DNA of 64,000 nucleotides from Heyndrickxia sporothermodurans. GTDB taxonomy: Bacteria > Bacillota > Bacilli > Bacillales > Bacillaceae_C. The stretch spans positions 1,764,001 through 1,828,000 of the forward strand of contig CP066701.1 in assembly GCA_016756695.1 (NCBI GenBank), in the 5' to 3' direction. The translations under genes were made by a program, and so were the position numbers. Under the pieces are notes generated by a model. The model saw only the letters and a program-made list of their open reading frames with translations, made no database searches and was not told the DNA's origin. Position 1 is the stretch's first letter. Each line of letters starts with the position of its first letter. Positions 36,683-46,116 of this stretch are shown in pieces.

Positions 36683-37831
36683 TTAATTTAAGATAATGAT
36701 TTTTACGGTTTTCCGTCCCCAAGCTTTGGCTTCTTTGCTAGAGGGTTTGAGTACATCAATTCTATGTCCAATGATGGCACTTCCCGTATCGCCCGCGATC
36801 GCAACACCATAACCTTCAACCCAAACTTTTTTGCCAAGAGGAATAACTGAAGGATCGACTGCAATTAATTTCATATTAGGATTTTCCTTAATGTTATAAC
36901 CTGATGCAGTAATATTTCCTTTCGTATCTTCATGGCTATAAGCAGTTGCTGTTACGTATAGCTCTTTCCCTTTTTCGGGCTTGTCATTATTTCTTCTTTG
37001 GGGAGTAGGTGTACTCGAACTTGAACTTGAACTTGTTTGTTTAGTAATACTCACTACTCTTTTCTTAGCTGCTTCCTGCTCTTTTTTAATCGTGTTTTGA
37101 ATAGTAGTTATCTGTGATTGAAGCGACTCATTATTTTTCTTAGATTGTTTTATATCTTTTTCAATTGAAGCATACTTAGATTGAAGATTTGTTATAGAAT
37201 CCTGTTTTTCTTGTAAACTATTTTCTAGTTTTATCTGAGCAGAAGCTAATGCTTCCTGATCCTTTTTTAAATCCGCTTCTTTTTTGGCAATTTCTTTTTT
37301 ATCTTTTTCAATTTGATCGAGATCATCTTGTTGTTGTTCCAATATTTGATTATCAGCCTTTAATAAAACGGCTACGGCGCTTACTCGATCAAGAAAGTCA
37401 CCGATACTTTCAGAATTTAATAATGTATCAATAATGATATTCGTACGATCATTTTCCTGTAAAGCAACGAGTCGTTTTTTAATAACAACCTCTCTTGCCA
37501 GTACTTGATCTTCCAATTTCACTATTTCCTCTTTTTTCTTTTCAATCTCTTCATTTGTTTCCTTTATTTTACCTTCTAAACTACTTAACTCTTTTTTATT
37601 TGTAGTAATCTCTGATTGTAATGATTGCCATTGTTGCTGTAAAGTAGTCAGTTCCGTGCCTAAGGCTTCTTTTTCCTTTTCCTTTTCTTGGACGGCTTTC
37701 TTATTTTGTTGCATTTGTTTTTTTACATTATGCAAGCTTTCTTGACTTGTTTCTGCTTGGGCTTTTATTGTCATTGGAATAAAAATAACGCTCATCATAA
37801 GTATGACAATGGCTCGCCTAATTTTTTGCAT
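36683..37831 (-). CDS. Secreted coiled-coil protein with 3D (lytic transglycosylase-like) domain
   Basis: 382 aa. Signal peptide residues 1-27 (IRRAIVILMMSVIFIPMTIKAQA). A long coiled coil of the CwlO/PcsB N-terminal kind spans ~30-260. A Ser/Pro-rich linker (TSSSSSSSTPTPQ) follows. The C-terminal 3D domain (~290-382) has its conserved aspartates in LIAVDPSVIPLG, AGDTGSAIIG and HRIDVL, like YocH/YabE/MltA-related wall hydrolases. Probably a peptidoglycan-remodelling enzyme held near the division or growth machinery by its coiled coil. Confidence 0.87.
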   Translation of the reverse strand: MQKIRRAIVILMMSVIFIPMTIKAQAETSQESLHNVKKQMQQNKKAVQEKEKEKEALGTELTTLQQQWQSLQSEITTNKKELSSLEGKIKETNEEIEKKKEEIVKLEDQVLAREVVIKKRLVALQENDRTNIIIDTLLNSESIGDFLDRVSAVAVLLKADNQILEQQQDDLDQIEKDKKEIAKKEADLKKDQEALASAQIKLENSLQEKQDSITNLQSKYASIEKDIKQSKKNNESLQSQITTIQNTIKKEQEAAKKRVVSITKQTSSSSSSSTPTPQRRNNDKPEKGKELYVTATAYSHEDTKGNITASGYNIKENPNMKLIAVDPSVIPLGKKVWVEGYGVAIAGDTGSAIIGHRIDVLKPSSKEAKAWGRKTVKIIILN

Positions 37832-38105
37832 AATACAACCCCTTTCTGCTGTATATATAGTTATAACATAAAAAGTAGTATAGAAGATTACAAAACTATT
37901 AAATCGTTAATCGGATCAAAATTGTCGTAAGTAAAGCTATTTAAAAATAATAGAAAAAATTTTTTACCATAAAGAAGGGATTTTAGAGAATTAAGTCGAA
38001 TATTAGATTATTATGGGTATTTAGAAGATTGTATAAAATAGATGAAACTAACATAGTTTAGGGAGAAGAAGGTTCCCTATTTCTTAATTTATTGGGGGGG
38101 TTCGA
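37832..38105 (+). promoter_or_regulatory. Leader region of the gln operon with a small hairpin
   Basis: AT-rich 274-bp gap between divergent genes. A short hairpin TAGGGA..TCCCTA (38059-38079) lies ~27 bp before glnQ; it is not followed by a T-run. A GTATAAAAT (38031-38039) could be a -10 box. I see no recognisable riboswitch. Confidence 0.35.
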
Positions 38106-38834
38106 TTGATAACATTTCGAAATGTTAATAAGCATTATGGGTCATTTCATGTTTTAAAAGATATTAATCTTGAAGTCAATCAAGGTGAAGTAGTGGTTGT
38201 CATTGGTCCATCTGGATCAGGGAAAAGCACGATGCTACGCTGCATTAACCGACTGGAAACAATTTCAGACGGCGAGCTCATCGTAAGTGGGATTAAAGTA
38301 AATGACAAGCAAACCGATATAAATAAATTACGCCGAAATATAGGGATGGTATTTCAACATTTTAATCTATATCCTCATAAGACTGTTTTACAAAATATCA
38401 CTTTAGCCCCTATAAAAGTCCTCGGCGAAGATAAGAAAAAGGCTGAAGAAACAGCTATGTATTATTTAGAAAAGGTAGGAATCCCTGATAAAGCAAATTC
38501 CTATCCTTCTCAATTATCAGGTGGTCAGCAACAAAGGGTAGCAATTGCTAGAGGATTGGCAATGAAACCACAAGTAATGTTGTTCGATGAGCCAACTTCA
38601 GCATTAGATCCGGAAATGATTGGGGAAGTGCTTGAAGTAATGAAATCCTTAGCACAGGAGGGGATGACAATGGTTGTAGTCACACATGAAATGGGATTTG
38701 CTAAAGAAGTGGCCAATCGTGTCGTTTTCATGGATGAAGGGCGAATTGTGGAGGAAGGCAAGCCAGCTGACTTTTTTGCCAATCCACAAGCTGAACGAGC
38801 TCAGCTCTTTTTAAAACGTGTGTTAAATCATTAA
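38106..38834 (+). CDS. glnQ: Glutamine/polar amino acid ABC transporter ATPase GlnQ
   Basis: 242 aa starting with TTG at 38106 after a GGGGGGG run. Walker [10 protein letters not shown] (34-42), signature [16 protein letters not shown], Walker [15 protein letters not shown], switch [13 protein letters not shown]. It energises amino acid import. Followed 21 bp later by glnH and then glnM, glnP. Substrate assignment to glutamine rests on operon order glnQHMP. Confidence 0.9.
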   Translation: MITFRNVNKHYGSFHVLKDINLEVNQGEVVVVIGPSGSGKSTMLRCINRLETISDGELIVSGIKVNDKQTDINKLRRNIGMVFQHFNLYPHKTVLQNITLAPIKVLGEDKKKAEETAMYYLEKVGIPDKANSYPSQLSGGQQQRVAIARGLAMKPQVMLFDEPTSALDPEMIGEVLEVMKSLAQEGMTMVVVTHEMGFAKEVANRVVFMDEGRIVEEGKPADFFANPQAERAQLFLKRVLNH

Positions 38835-38855
38835 ATATATAAGGGGGAAAAGTAA

Positions 38856-39659
38856 ATGAAGAAAATGAAAAAGTGGTTGTTTTTGGGGGTAGTGTTTACA
38901 TTAATTGCTGCATTAATGGCAGGTTGTGGAAAGTCTTCGTCAGGAGATTCGAGTAAAAGCACACTAGAAAAGATTAAAGATCGTGGGAAATTTGTTGTTG
39001 GTGTTAAATATGATACGTATTTATTTGGTTACAAAGATCCTAAAAGTGGTGATGTAACAGGATTCGATATTGATATTGCTAAGGCGCTTGCAAAGAAAAT
39101 CTTTGGTGATGAAAACAAAATAGAATTAGTTGAAATTACGTCTAAAACTCGTATTCCTAAGCTTAAAAATGGCGATATCGATGCCATCATCGCGACAATG
39201 ACCATTTCAGAGGAACGCAAAAAAGAAGTAAACTTCTCCGATGTTTATTTTGACGCTGGTCAATCATTGCTTGTGAAAAAGGGAAGCCCAATTAAAAGTG
39301 TGGAAGATTTGAAAAAAGGAACAAAAGTTTTAGCGGTTAAAGGTGCTACTTCCGGAGAGAACGTGAAAAAGGTTGCTCCTGATACTGAACTGTTAGAATT
39401 TGAAAACTATGCAGAAGCATTCACAGCATTAAAGTCCGGTAAAGGTGATGCCCTTACAACTGACAACTCTATTCTTTATGGTATGGCTGCACAAGACAGC
39501 AACTATGAAGTAGTTGGCGGTACTTTTACAGAAGAGCCTTATGGAATTGCTGTTAAAAAGGGTGATAAAGAATTCACTGATTATATCAACAAATTTTTAA
39601 AAGAACTTAAAGACAGTGGAGAATACGACAAAATTAAAGAGAAGTGGATTAAAGAATAA
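38856..39659 (+). CDS. glnH: Glutamine/polar amino acid-binding lipoprotein GlnH
   Basis: 267 aa. Lipoprotein signal with lipobox LMAGC (Cys24). The SBP_bac_3 domain has FVVGVKYDTYLFGYKDP, VTGFDIDIAKALAKKI, IDAIIATMTISEERK and TTDNSILYG. It catches the amino acid at the outer face for the GlnM/GlnP channel. AAGGGGGAAAAG precedes the ATG. Confidence 0.9.
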   Translation: MKKMKKWLFLGVVFTLIAALMAGCGKSSSGDSSKSTLEKIKDRGKFVVGVKYDTYLFGYKDPKSGDVTGFDIDIAKALAKKIFGDENKIELVEITSKTRIPKLKNGDIDAIIATMTISEERKKEVNFSDVYFDAGQSLLVKKGSPIKSVEDLKKGTKVLAVKGATSGENVKKVAPDTELLEFENYAEAFTALKSGKGDALTTDNSILYGMAAQDSNYEVVGGTFTEEPYGIAVKKGDKEFTDYINKFLKELKDSGEYDKIKEKWIKE

Positions 39660-39731
39660 CTTTTCTTAGGAGGATGGGCTGAGGCTTGTCCTCTTAAAAT
39701 ATTAGCCTTGTTTTAAAAAGGGAGGGAGATT

Positions 39732-40290
39732 ATGCTTGATTTCTCCGTATTAACTAATTATTTTGATTTGTATATGGATGGATTTCTTCAAACGATTAAA
39801 GTGAGCCTCATCGGCCTTGTTTGTAGTTTTGTATTAGGGGTAATTGTAGCAATCATGCGTATTGCCCCGTTTAAAATACTAAATTTCTTTGGTGCATGCT
39901 TTGTCGAGTTTATTAGAAATATTCCACTAATCGTTATTTTATTTTTCTTTTATCACGGGTTGAGTTCAATATTTAATTTTAGTGGATTTGTAGCCGGAAC
40001 GATTGCCCTTACAATTTATACTGCAGCCTTTATAGCAGAAGCTGTCCGTGCCGGAATTCAATCTGTTGATAAAGGACAAATGGAAGCGGCACGTTCATCG
40101 GGTCTTAATTATATCCAAACAATGAGGTACATTATTTTGCCTCAAGCAGTTAAAATTGTCATACCTCCAATAGGTAATCAATTTATAAATCTTGTTAAAA
40201 ATTCATCCATACTTGGAGTAGCAGCAGGTTTAGAATTAATGTATTTTGGCGACTATATCGCACAAAAAAACTATGCCATTTTTGATACGT
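39732..40290 (+). pseudogene. glnM: Amino acid ABC permease GlnM, 5' part, split by composite copy 2
   Basis: 186 codons of a HisM/GlnP-type permease: IRNIPLIVILFFFYHGLS, coupling motif EAARSSGLNYIQTMRYIILPQA, NLVKNSSILGVAAGLELMYF. It then breaks at 40290. Removing the element and one ACGT rejoins FDT-YIFVGLFYLILTIPLSLF to a normal end. The last membrane helix is lost in the present form, so the channel is probably non-functional unless GlnP can work alone. Confidence 0.9.
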
Positions 40291-40469
40291 GAATGAATTT
40301 CATAATTCTTAGCCCTTGTGTATCAAGGGGTTTAAGAGATAAAAAAAGAAGTACCTCCCCAAATCTTGTATAATGGTAGTTGACCAGTAAGCCCCCATTC
40401 AAACAACGCATATAAATGATCAGCACCCCTTAGTACAATAATCGTATCAATTAAGGAGGTGCTTTTCCT

Positions 40470-40661
40470 ATGTCACAACAAAAACTAACAATCGTCCCCG
40501 TTTCAATACAACCAGAAAAAAATATTATAACATCCACAACTTCGAAAGATCCTTCAAATAGCTTTTGCACAATCAAAATTGAAGCTGCTGAAATTTCCTT
40601 CTTCAACGGCGTAGATGAGCACATCATCCAAACGGTCATGAGGGAGTTGAAAAATCTATGA
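40470..40661 (+). CDS. Short IS66 TnpA-like protein, copy 2
   Basis: 63 aa, identical to copies 1 and 3. Keeps only the C-terminal half of IS66 TnpA and no DNA-binding helix-turn-helix. Ribosome site AAGGAGGTG 8 bp upstream. Confidence 0.75.
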   Translation: MSQQKLTIVPVSIQPEKNIITSTTSKDPSNSFCTIKIEAAEISFFNGVDEHIIQTVMRELKNL

Positions 40662-41011
40662 AACATGATTATACCAGTGTAAAAAACATTTATATTATTT
40701 GCGGTAAAACAGATATGAGGAAGGGAATTGATGGATTAGCAACGCTAATTCAAGATTCTTTCGAACTTGATCCATATGGAGATTCTATTTTCCTTTTCTC
40801 TGGTTGGAGTAAAGACCGTTATAAATGTTTATATTTTGATGGCGATGGTTTCGCCATGCTTTATAAGCGACTAGATGGAGGAAAACTTCAATGGCCAAAA
40901 GATGAAAATGAAGTACGTAAACTTTCGCAACAGGAGGTTCGCTGGTTGTTAGAAGGGTTGTCCATTCAGCAACCAAAGGCCATTCAAAAATCACAAAAAG
41001 GAGTATTCTAA
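40658..41011 (+). CDS. tnpB: IS66 accessory protein TnpB, copy 2
   Basis: 117 aa, identical to the other copies; GKTDMRKGIDGL and FSGWSKDRYKCLYFDGDGF motifs. Overlaps tnpA by 4 bp. Confidence 0.9.
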   Translation: MKHDYTSVKNIYIICGKTDMRKGIDGLATLIQDSFELDPYGDSIFLFSGWSKDRYKCLYFDGDGFAMLYKRLDGGKLQWPKDENEVRKLSQQEVRWLLEGLSIQQPKAIQKSQKGVF

Positions 41012-41113
41012 ACAAGCTAGAAATGTTGGTTTATAGCCATTTTCAACTTCGCTTTCTACGTTAAAAATGTTATAATATAACTAACTTATGGTGAACGAAA
41101 AGTGGTGAAATAA

Positions 41114-42708
41114 ATGGTTAATACTTCTTCCAATAACAAGAATCCATATGGGAAATTAATTCGACTTCTCGAAGAACAATTGGCTCATTCAAATCAACAA
41201 AACAAAGACTTATCGAAAAAGCTAGATCAATCAACTAAACAGATTGAAGCGCTAACTGAACAAATTCGCCATTTAACAAAACTTTTATATGGATCGAAAT
41301 CCGAAAAATCGAAATACAACGTACCAGATGGGCAAGGCTCATTATTTGATGATGACCCGGCTTTTAGCGAACCTGAGCACACAGAAGAACAAAGCCAACA
41401 GACAATCTCTTATACTGTTGTACGAAAAGTTAAATCAAAAAAACGAAATGATTCCTTGCATGATGGTATTGAAGTAGAAGCTATTCACCATCATCCGAAA
41501 AATACAATCTGTGACTGTTGCCAAGGGCAAATGATTGAAATTGGTAGTACACTTGTACGTGAAGAAGCAAAATTTATTCCTGCAAAAATGATGAAAGTAC
41601 AGCACATTGAACATGCGTATGAATGTAAAGACTGCAAAGTTGATTCATCACAGCCAGCACAAATCAAACGCGGGAAAGCACCACAACCAGCGATTCAGCG
41701 TAGCATCGCAAGTCCTAGCGTACTTGCCAAAGTCATCTATGATAAATTTGCACAATATTTACCTCTTTACCGTCAGGTAAAGGAATGGAATCGCTATGGA
41801 CTGAATACCAATGATAAAAACCTATCGAATTGGGTTATCCGTGTAGCACATGATTGGCTGTTACCTGTATACGAACGAATGAAAGAGTTGATGATGGCAA
41901 AATCGGTTTTGCATGTCGATGAAACATACGGACAAATTATCAACCGATCCGATGGGAAATCTGGTAAAGCCAATGCGTATAATTGGGTGTTTCGAAGTGT
42001 GTGCCAAGCCAAGAGTAACAATGACTCTCTTTCAAAGCGCATTATCTCGAGCTCGATCTGTCCTTGAAAGTTTTATTGAAGGCTTTTCTGGAACGATTGT
42101 GTGTGATGGTTATTCTGCTTATGATAAGTTGGAAGGCGTTAATTTCGCAAATTGTTGGGCGCATGTTCGTCGTTATTGGCTGAAAGCTGATAGCAAAAAT
42201 GGTAGAATCGGTGTGAAATATTGTGATGATTTATATCGACTAGAAAGGCAATTTAAACGTTTGTCTCCGAGTAAACGAAGAAAAAAACGTCAAAAGTACT
42301 CGAAGCCAATCGTGGAGGAATTCCTTCACTGGGTTGAAACATCACCATTTTACGGAAAAAATGCGTTAGCAAAAGCGACTGAATACACATTAAACAGGGC
42401 AAATGGACTCAAATTATTCCTGAATGATGGGCGAATTGAAATGGATAATAATCCAGCCGAGAACGCCATCCGTCCCAACGTTATAGGAAGAAAAAATTGG
42501 CTCTTTAGTGTAAGTGAAGCTGGTGCAAAAGCGAATGCCATCTGTTTAAGTATTGCTGAAACTGCCAAAAGTAACGGCGTTGATTTCTATGAATATATAA
42601 AGAAACTTTTTTACGGATTTACCAAATCTCGGCGTCCAACAAAACCCTGAAATTTTAGATCAATACATGCCCTGGTCAAAAATGATTCAGGCAGAATGTA
42701 GCAAATAA
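41114..42708 (+). pseudogene. tnpC: IS66 transposase TnpC, copy 2, two frameshifts
   Basis: Intact to about residue 295, then shifted near 42000, where GTGTGTGCCAAGCC replaces GTGTGCCAAGCC and the following bases also differ from copy 1. The frame resumes through MTLFQSALSRARSVL..EYTLNRANGLKLF. It shifts again near 42610 by one extra T (AAACTTTTTTACGG). The end IQAECSK at 42708 is conserved. The site broken in copy 1 (near 25180) is intact here. Confidence 0.87.
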
Positions 42709-42843
42709 ATGAAATAGCCGTAATTCGATTAAAAAAGTCAGAATTTACGGCTATTTACGATGCGTACCGAAAGGTACACTTATTTTTTATAATTCGGGCT
42801 TACGTTGACCACAAACCATAAAAAGACTGGAGGAGTACTTCTT

Positions 42844-44196
42844 ATGACTATTATACGACAACCTAGCCTATTTGGCATACAGGAATTATTTGACATGGAA
42901 CCTACCCAAAAATATGAAGCCATTATTTCAGCGGTAGATTTGGATTCGATGTACCATCAAGTGGCGAAAAAATCACGGTTGGGTGCACCGGAAGAACTAA
43001 ACTATGCAGCCATGATTATCTCCACCTTTGTAAGATACATAGAGCGCATCCCTACGATGAAGGATCTTATAAAACGTCTTCATGATGATCTAGCTTTTAA
43101 GTTAAATTGTGGCTTTTTGGTTTCTGATCATGTGCCTTCAGAATCCTCCTATTCACGTCTCATAACGAAATTGGAGGAAAGCGATATCCTTGAGAAAGAA
43201 CAAGAAAAAGTGGTCCTCCAGGCTATTGCAGAAGGTTTCATCACGGATGATACAGTGGCCATTGATGCAACCCATTTTGAAGCACGAGACCAAGCGCAGC
43301 CAAAAGAAGAAAAGCCAAAATCTGAACCCCAAAAACGTGGTCGGAAATCAAAAGATGAGCGTGACGGGTGGCTTAAAGAACAAGCTGAAACGGAAGCCAA
43401 TTTACCTTTATATGATAGAAAAATTGTGGCCCAATTAGATGTTCCCCTAGCCGAACTACGTGCCGAAGTTCCCCAAGACCCTAAATGGGGCGTGAAAAAG
43501 AACTCAGAAGGACAAAATGTTTTTTGGTTTGGCTACAAAGGTCATTTAGCCGTTGGTACATCAAGCCAATACATTCTACAGGCTCTTTTTTCATCTGGGA
43601 GTCTAAATGATGGTAAGGCAGCTATCCCTTTACTGAAAGGAATTCAGGAACGCCTTCACCTTCCATTACGTTATCAAACAATGGATGCGGGCTATGACTA
43701 TGAACCCATATACGAGCAGGTACATCGAATGGGACAACAATCCGTCATCGCGTATAATAAGCGAAATGAAGGGGAAATCATTGGCTATGATAAACACTTT
43801 GCCCCAACTTGTTTCAGAGAGCATTCTTATCGTTATGATAGTTTTGATCCTAAATATGAAACATTGAAATACACAAGACCAAAGGAATGCAGCGACTGTC
43901 CCTTAGCTAATGAAGGTATTTGCCAAAAGGTTTATAAAGTGAAAATCACTTCAGACCTTCGCAGATATACCGCACCAGCACGCGGGTCACAAGCATGGAA
44001 AAACATTTTCAAACGTCGTACTGCCGTAGAACGGGTTAATGCCTATCTGAAAGAATTCTTTCAACTGAACAATGTTCGCTATCGTACTGGGAAACGTGCA
44101 AAAATTCATTTTGACATGGTAACCCTTATTTATAATGCTTCAAAGTTAGCCGCAGACCGAATTAATGTACAATTAAATCAGCAACAAGTAGCATGA
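42844..44196 (+). CDS. IS1182-like DDE transposase, copy 2
   Basis: 450 aa, intact. Start ATG at 42844 with GGAGGAG 9 bp upstream; the TTG at 42805 is in the IS66 duplication. DDE residues Asp141, Asp281, Glu396 and the cysteine cluster as in copy 1. Probably the active driver of the composite, now transcribed behind the IS66 genes because its own promoter is cut off by the insertion. Confidence 0.88.
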   Translation: MTIIRQPSLFGIQELFDMEPTQKYEAIISAVDLDSMYHQVAKKSRLGAPEELNYAAMIISTFVRYIERIPTMKDLIKRLHDDLAFKLNCGFLVSDHVPSESSYSRLITKLEESDILEKEQEKVVLQAIAEGFITDDTVAIDATHFEARDQAQPKEEKPKSEPQKRGRKSKDERDGWLKEQAETEANLPLYDRKIVAQLDVPLAELRAEVPQDPKWGVKKNSEGQNVFWFGYKGHLAVGTSSQYILQALFSSGSLNDGKAAIPLLKGIQERLHLPLRYQTMDAGYDYEPIYEQVHRMGQQSVIAYNKRNEGEIIGYDKHFAPTCFREHSYRYDSFDPKYETLKYTRPKECSDCPLANEGICQKVYKVKITSDLRRYTAPARGSQAWKNIFKRRTAVERVNAYLKEFFQLNNVRYRTGKRAKIHFDMVTLIYNASKLAADRINVQLNQQQVA

Positions 44197-44277
44197 TTTC
44201 TGTTTTTAAAAATATATTTTAGAAATTCTGTAGGATTCTGTATTTTTAAAAAGAGCAATTATGAAATTGACTCACGT

Positions 44278-44369
44278 ATATATTTGTTGGATTATTTTAT
44301 TTAATATTAACCATCCCGTTAAGTTTATTTGTCAATTATTTAGAAAGAAGATTGGCAAAAAGCTATTAG
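44278..44369 (+). pseudogene. glnM: GlnM permease, 3' remnant
   Basis: Joined to ACGT at 40287-40290 it reads TYIFVGLFYLILTIPLSLFV then NYLERRLAKSY and stops. That is the last membrane helix and tail expected for GlnM. The stop is now TAG because the next IS begins within it; the original stop was TAA (AGCTATTAA). Confidence 0.87.
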
Positions 44370-44440
44370 GTAGTGTCAAAAGTTCTATGAAAACTCAATA
44401 GACACTCAGTTCTCTTTACAGTTATTGGTGGAACGGCCCC

Positions 44441-44591
44441 GCAATCGCTCTTGACAAACACGCCAATGGTTTGAATTCAGGATAACAAGGGCGAAGGGGA
44501 CAAAAAGAAGGCATGCCAAATAAGCCCTTGGTTTTTACAATTTTAAACCATTGGCAAGTTCGGTTTGTCAAGAGTTCGCTCCGCCGATTGC
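44441..44591 (-). other. Large nested stem structure at the 3' end of the IS
   Basis: Four nested inverted-repeat blocks: GCAATCG/CGATTGC (44441-44447, 44585-44591), CTCTTGACAAAC/GTTTGTCAAGAG (44448-44459, 44563-44574), CCAATGGTTT/AAACCATTGG (44463-44472, 44545-44554), CAAGGGC/GCCCTTG (44486-44492, 44524-44530). The loop holds the palindrome GGCATGCC. It lies just downstream of the transposase gene. May be a structured RNA or a protein-binding/terminating structure. Confidence 0.7.
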
Positions 44592-44631
44592 TGAATAGCT
44601 CAAAAGCTTAAGGGCTCTGCTAAACAAAAAG

Positions 44632-45543
44632 TTAGGCAGACCTTTGTTCAAAAATCCACTGTTGGGCTAGTCCAATAAGCTTTGTCCATCGAGCTGGCAT
44701 TGTTGGCAACCCTGATATCTCTGGATTAACAACAGGCACTTTACCTTCTAGGGATGCATGAGGACGTAGAAAGTTAAAATAAGCCACAAACAGGGTGACA
44801 TAAGAAACAGATCCTTGTTCGGATCCAAAGCCATGCGTAGAGCGATAATTGCCCTTGAAAGTTCGGTTCAGTCTCTCGATGATTTGTTTCAGAGGCCTAT
44901 ATTCAGCCGAAACCGGGTCCTCATTCGTCAATCCGATGACTTGTTTCACATCAAAGCGAATTCCATGCTGGGCGAAAAAGTGTTGAGCCAGAAGGTAAAT
45001 TGGATTTCCATCGACTACGAAGGTAAGATTCTCCGGGATCTCTTTCATCTTCACTAACACTTTATCAATGGCTCGAATGGCTGATGCTGTATCCCGATTA
45101 GGAGACACAGGATAGGAAAGAATAATCTTTTTTACCGCATCAAAAAAGAAAAATAAGTAGTGCCATTTTCCGTTCACTTTGATGTAAGTTTCATCTCCGG
45201 AGAATTGATCGGAAAGCTCGTACGGATAATGATCCACATAAGACTTAAGCAAAAGTGCCACACTGTTTTCGTAATTCAATATCGTTTGATGAGAAATCGC
45301 TACACCGTGGATATCTTGCATAATGGCTGCTGTCCTACGGGCTGAAAGTCCATAGTTTATGTGATAGGTCAAAATCAAACCCAATGTATGTGGTGAAGCA
45401 TAGATCTTGGACAAATCAACCCTTGGAAGTTCAGGTGATTGTTTAGACAAAGGTAAAAAGTCTATATGAAACTGACGAAAAATATATCTTACTTTAAATG
45501 CTTGAGGATCTTTTTCAAATCGTTTCTTCTCTTTGGGAGACAT
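44632..45543 (-). CDS. DDE transposase, IS6/IS240-like
   Basis: 303 aa. Catalytic triad candidates Asp117 (FSGDETYIKVNGKWHYLF), Asp178 (TFVVDGNPIY) and Glu223 (LKQIIERLNRTFKGNYR), with an N-terminal helix-turn-helix region (GLSARRTAAIMQDIHGVAIS). It starts 4 nt after the stop of the zinc-ribbon gene, so translation is probably coupled. It cuts and joins the IS ends. Confidence 0.85.
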   Translation of the reverse strand: MSPKEKKRFEKDPQAFKVRYIFRQFHIDFLPLSKQSPELPRVDLSKIYASPHTLGLILTYHINYGLSARRTAAIMQDIHGVAISHQTILNYENSVALLLKSYVDHYPYELSDQFSGDETYIKVNGKWHYLFFFFDAVKKIILSYPVSPNRDTASAIRAIDKVLVKMKEIPENLTFVVDGNPIYLLAQHFFAQHGIRFDVKQVIGLTNEDPVSAEYRPLKQIIERLNRTFKGNYRSTHGFGSEQGSVSYVTLFVAYFNFLRPHASLEGKVPVVNPEISGLPTMPARWTKLIGLAQQWIFEQRSA

Positions 45544-45546
45544 CGC

Positions 45547-46116
45547 TTATGACTTCTTTTGATAATAGGAACAGTCATTATTTTTACACTTGAAAACGGA
45601 GAAATCTTTCCGTTCCTTGATCTTCTCAAGAGTTCTGGCACAGTGAGGGCATTTTAAAATAGCCTCTTTGGAAAAACGATTCTTATCACTGAATAGACAA
45701 GAACATACCTTACATTGAAACTGACCTTTATCTCCATTGTTGGCATAAAGAAAGTCCGAAGGAGCACCACACTGTGGACAGTTCAATGATTTAGGTACTG
45801 ATACTTTTGAATTAGCACGCCTTTGAACCGGTTTGAGAGGTTTCCCGTGCCGCTCATAGAACTCTTGTAAAAGAATTTTATAGTCAAGCTGTTCAATCGT
45901 TTCAATAATCGGAAGATCATCTACCTGAAGCTTTCGATAAGGCATATTAACGGGCTCTTCCGTTGGTTTCTCAAACATATTTTCACCTACAAGAAGAGTC
46001 AATAAATAACGAATAATATGTTCTTGATACTTGATAAATTCGAGTAAATAGGTTAATAATTGAGGATACAACTTGTCACTTCCTGTTCTAAGGTATTGTG
46101 TGTGTGGTAACCTCAA
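45547..46116 (-). CDS. Zinc-ribbon protein of the IS6-like element
   Basis: 189 aa. Three CxxC-type pairs: CPQCG, CKVC and CPHC, then CKNNDC, likely forming two zinc ribbons in the C-terminal half (~110-185). The N-terminal half is helical and charged. Function unknown. Position directly before the transposase suggests a DNA-binding partner, equivalent to the zinc-finger part fused to the transposase in some IS families. No clear ribosome site at the chosen ATG; a shorter start is possible. Confidence 0.72.
   Translation of the reverse strand: MRLPHTQYLRTGSDKLYPQLLTYLLEFIKYQEHIIRYLLTLLVGENMFEKPTEEPVNMPYRKLQVDDLPIIETIEQLDYKILLQEFYERHGKPLKPVQRRANSKVSVPKSLNCPQCGAPSDFLYANNGDKGQFQCKVCSCLFSDKNRFSKEAILKCPHCARTLEKIKERKDFSVFKCKNNDCSYYQKKS

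Larger units (their letters stand above)
40387..42803 (+). mobile_element. IS66 nested inside composite copy 2
   Basis: 2417 bp, ends GTAAGCCCCCATTC and (complement) GTAAGCCCGAATTA. Target duplication GTTGACCA at 40379-40386 and 42804-42811. Gene order tnpA, tnpB, tnpC. Two hairpins follow tnpC: AAATAGCCGTAA..TTACGGCTATTT and GTACC-gaaa-GGTAC with a T-run, likely a terminator. Confidence 0.94.
40291..44273 (+). mobile_element. Composite unit copy 2: IS1182-like element carrying IS66
   Basis: 3983 bp between the 17-bp inverted ends GAATGAATTTCATAATT and (complement) GAGTCAATTTCATAATT. Target duplication ACGT at 40287-40290 and 44274-44277. It sits inside glnM, in the same direction as the gln operon. 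Without the IS66 and one GTTGACCA the IS1182-like element would be 1558 bp. A TATAAT at 40369-40374 lies just before the IS66 insertion point, probably the old promoter of the IS1182-like transposase. Confidence 0.94.

Noticed and set aside
42805-42843. TTG start giving a 463-aa transposase (also at 24750 and 60081)
   Set aside because: It begins inside the IS66 target duplication; the ATG 39 bp further on has a GGAGGAG site and is present in the empty element.
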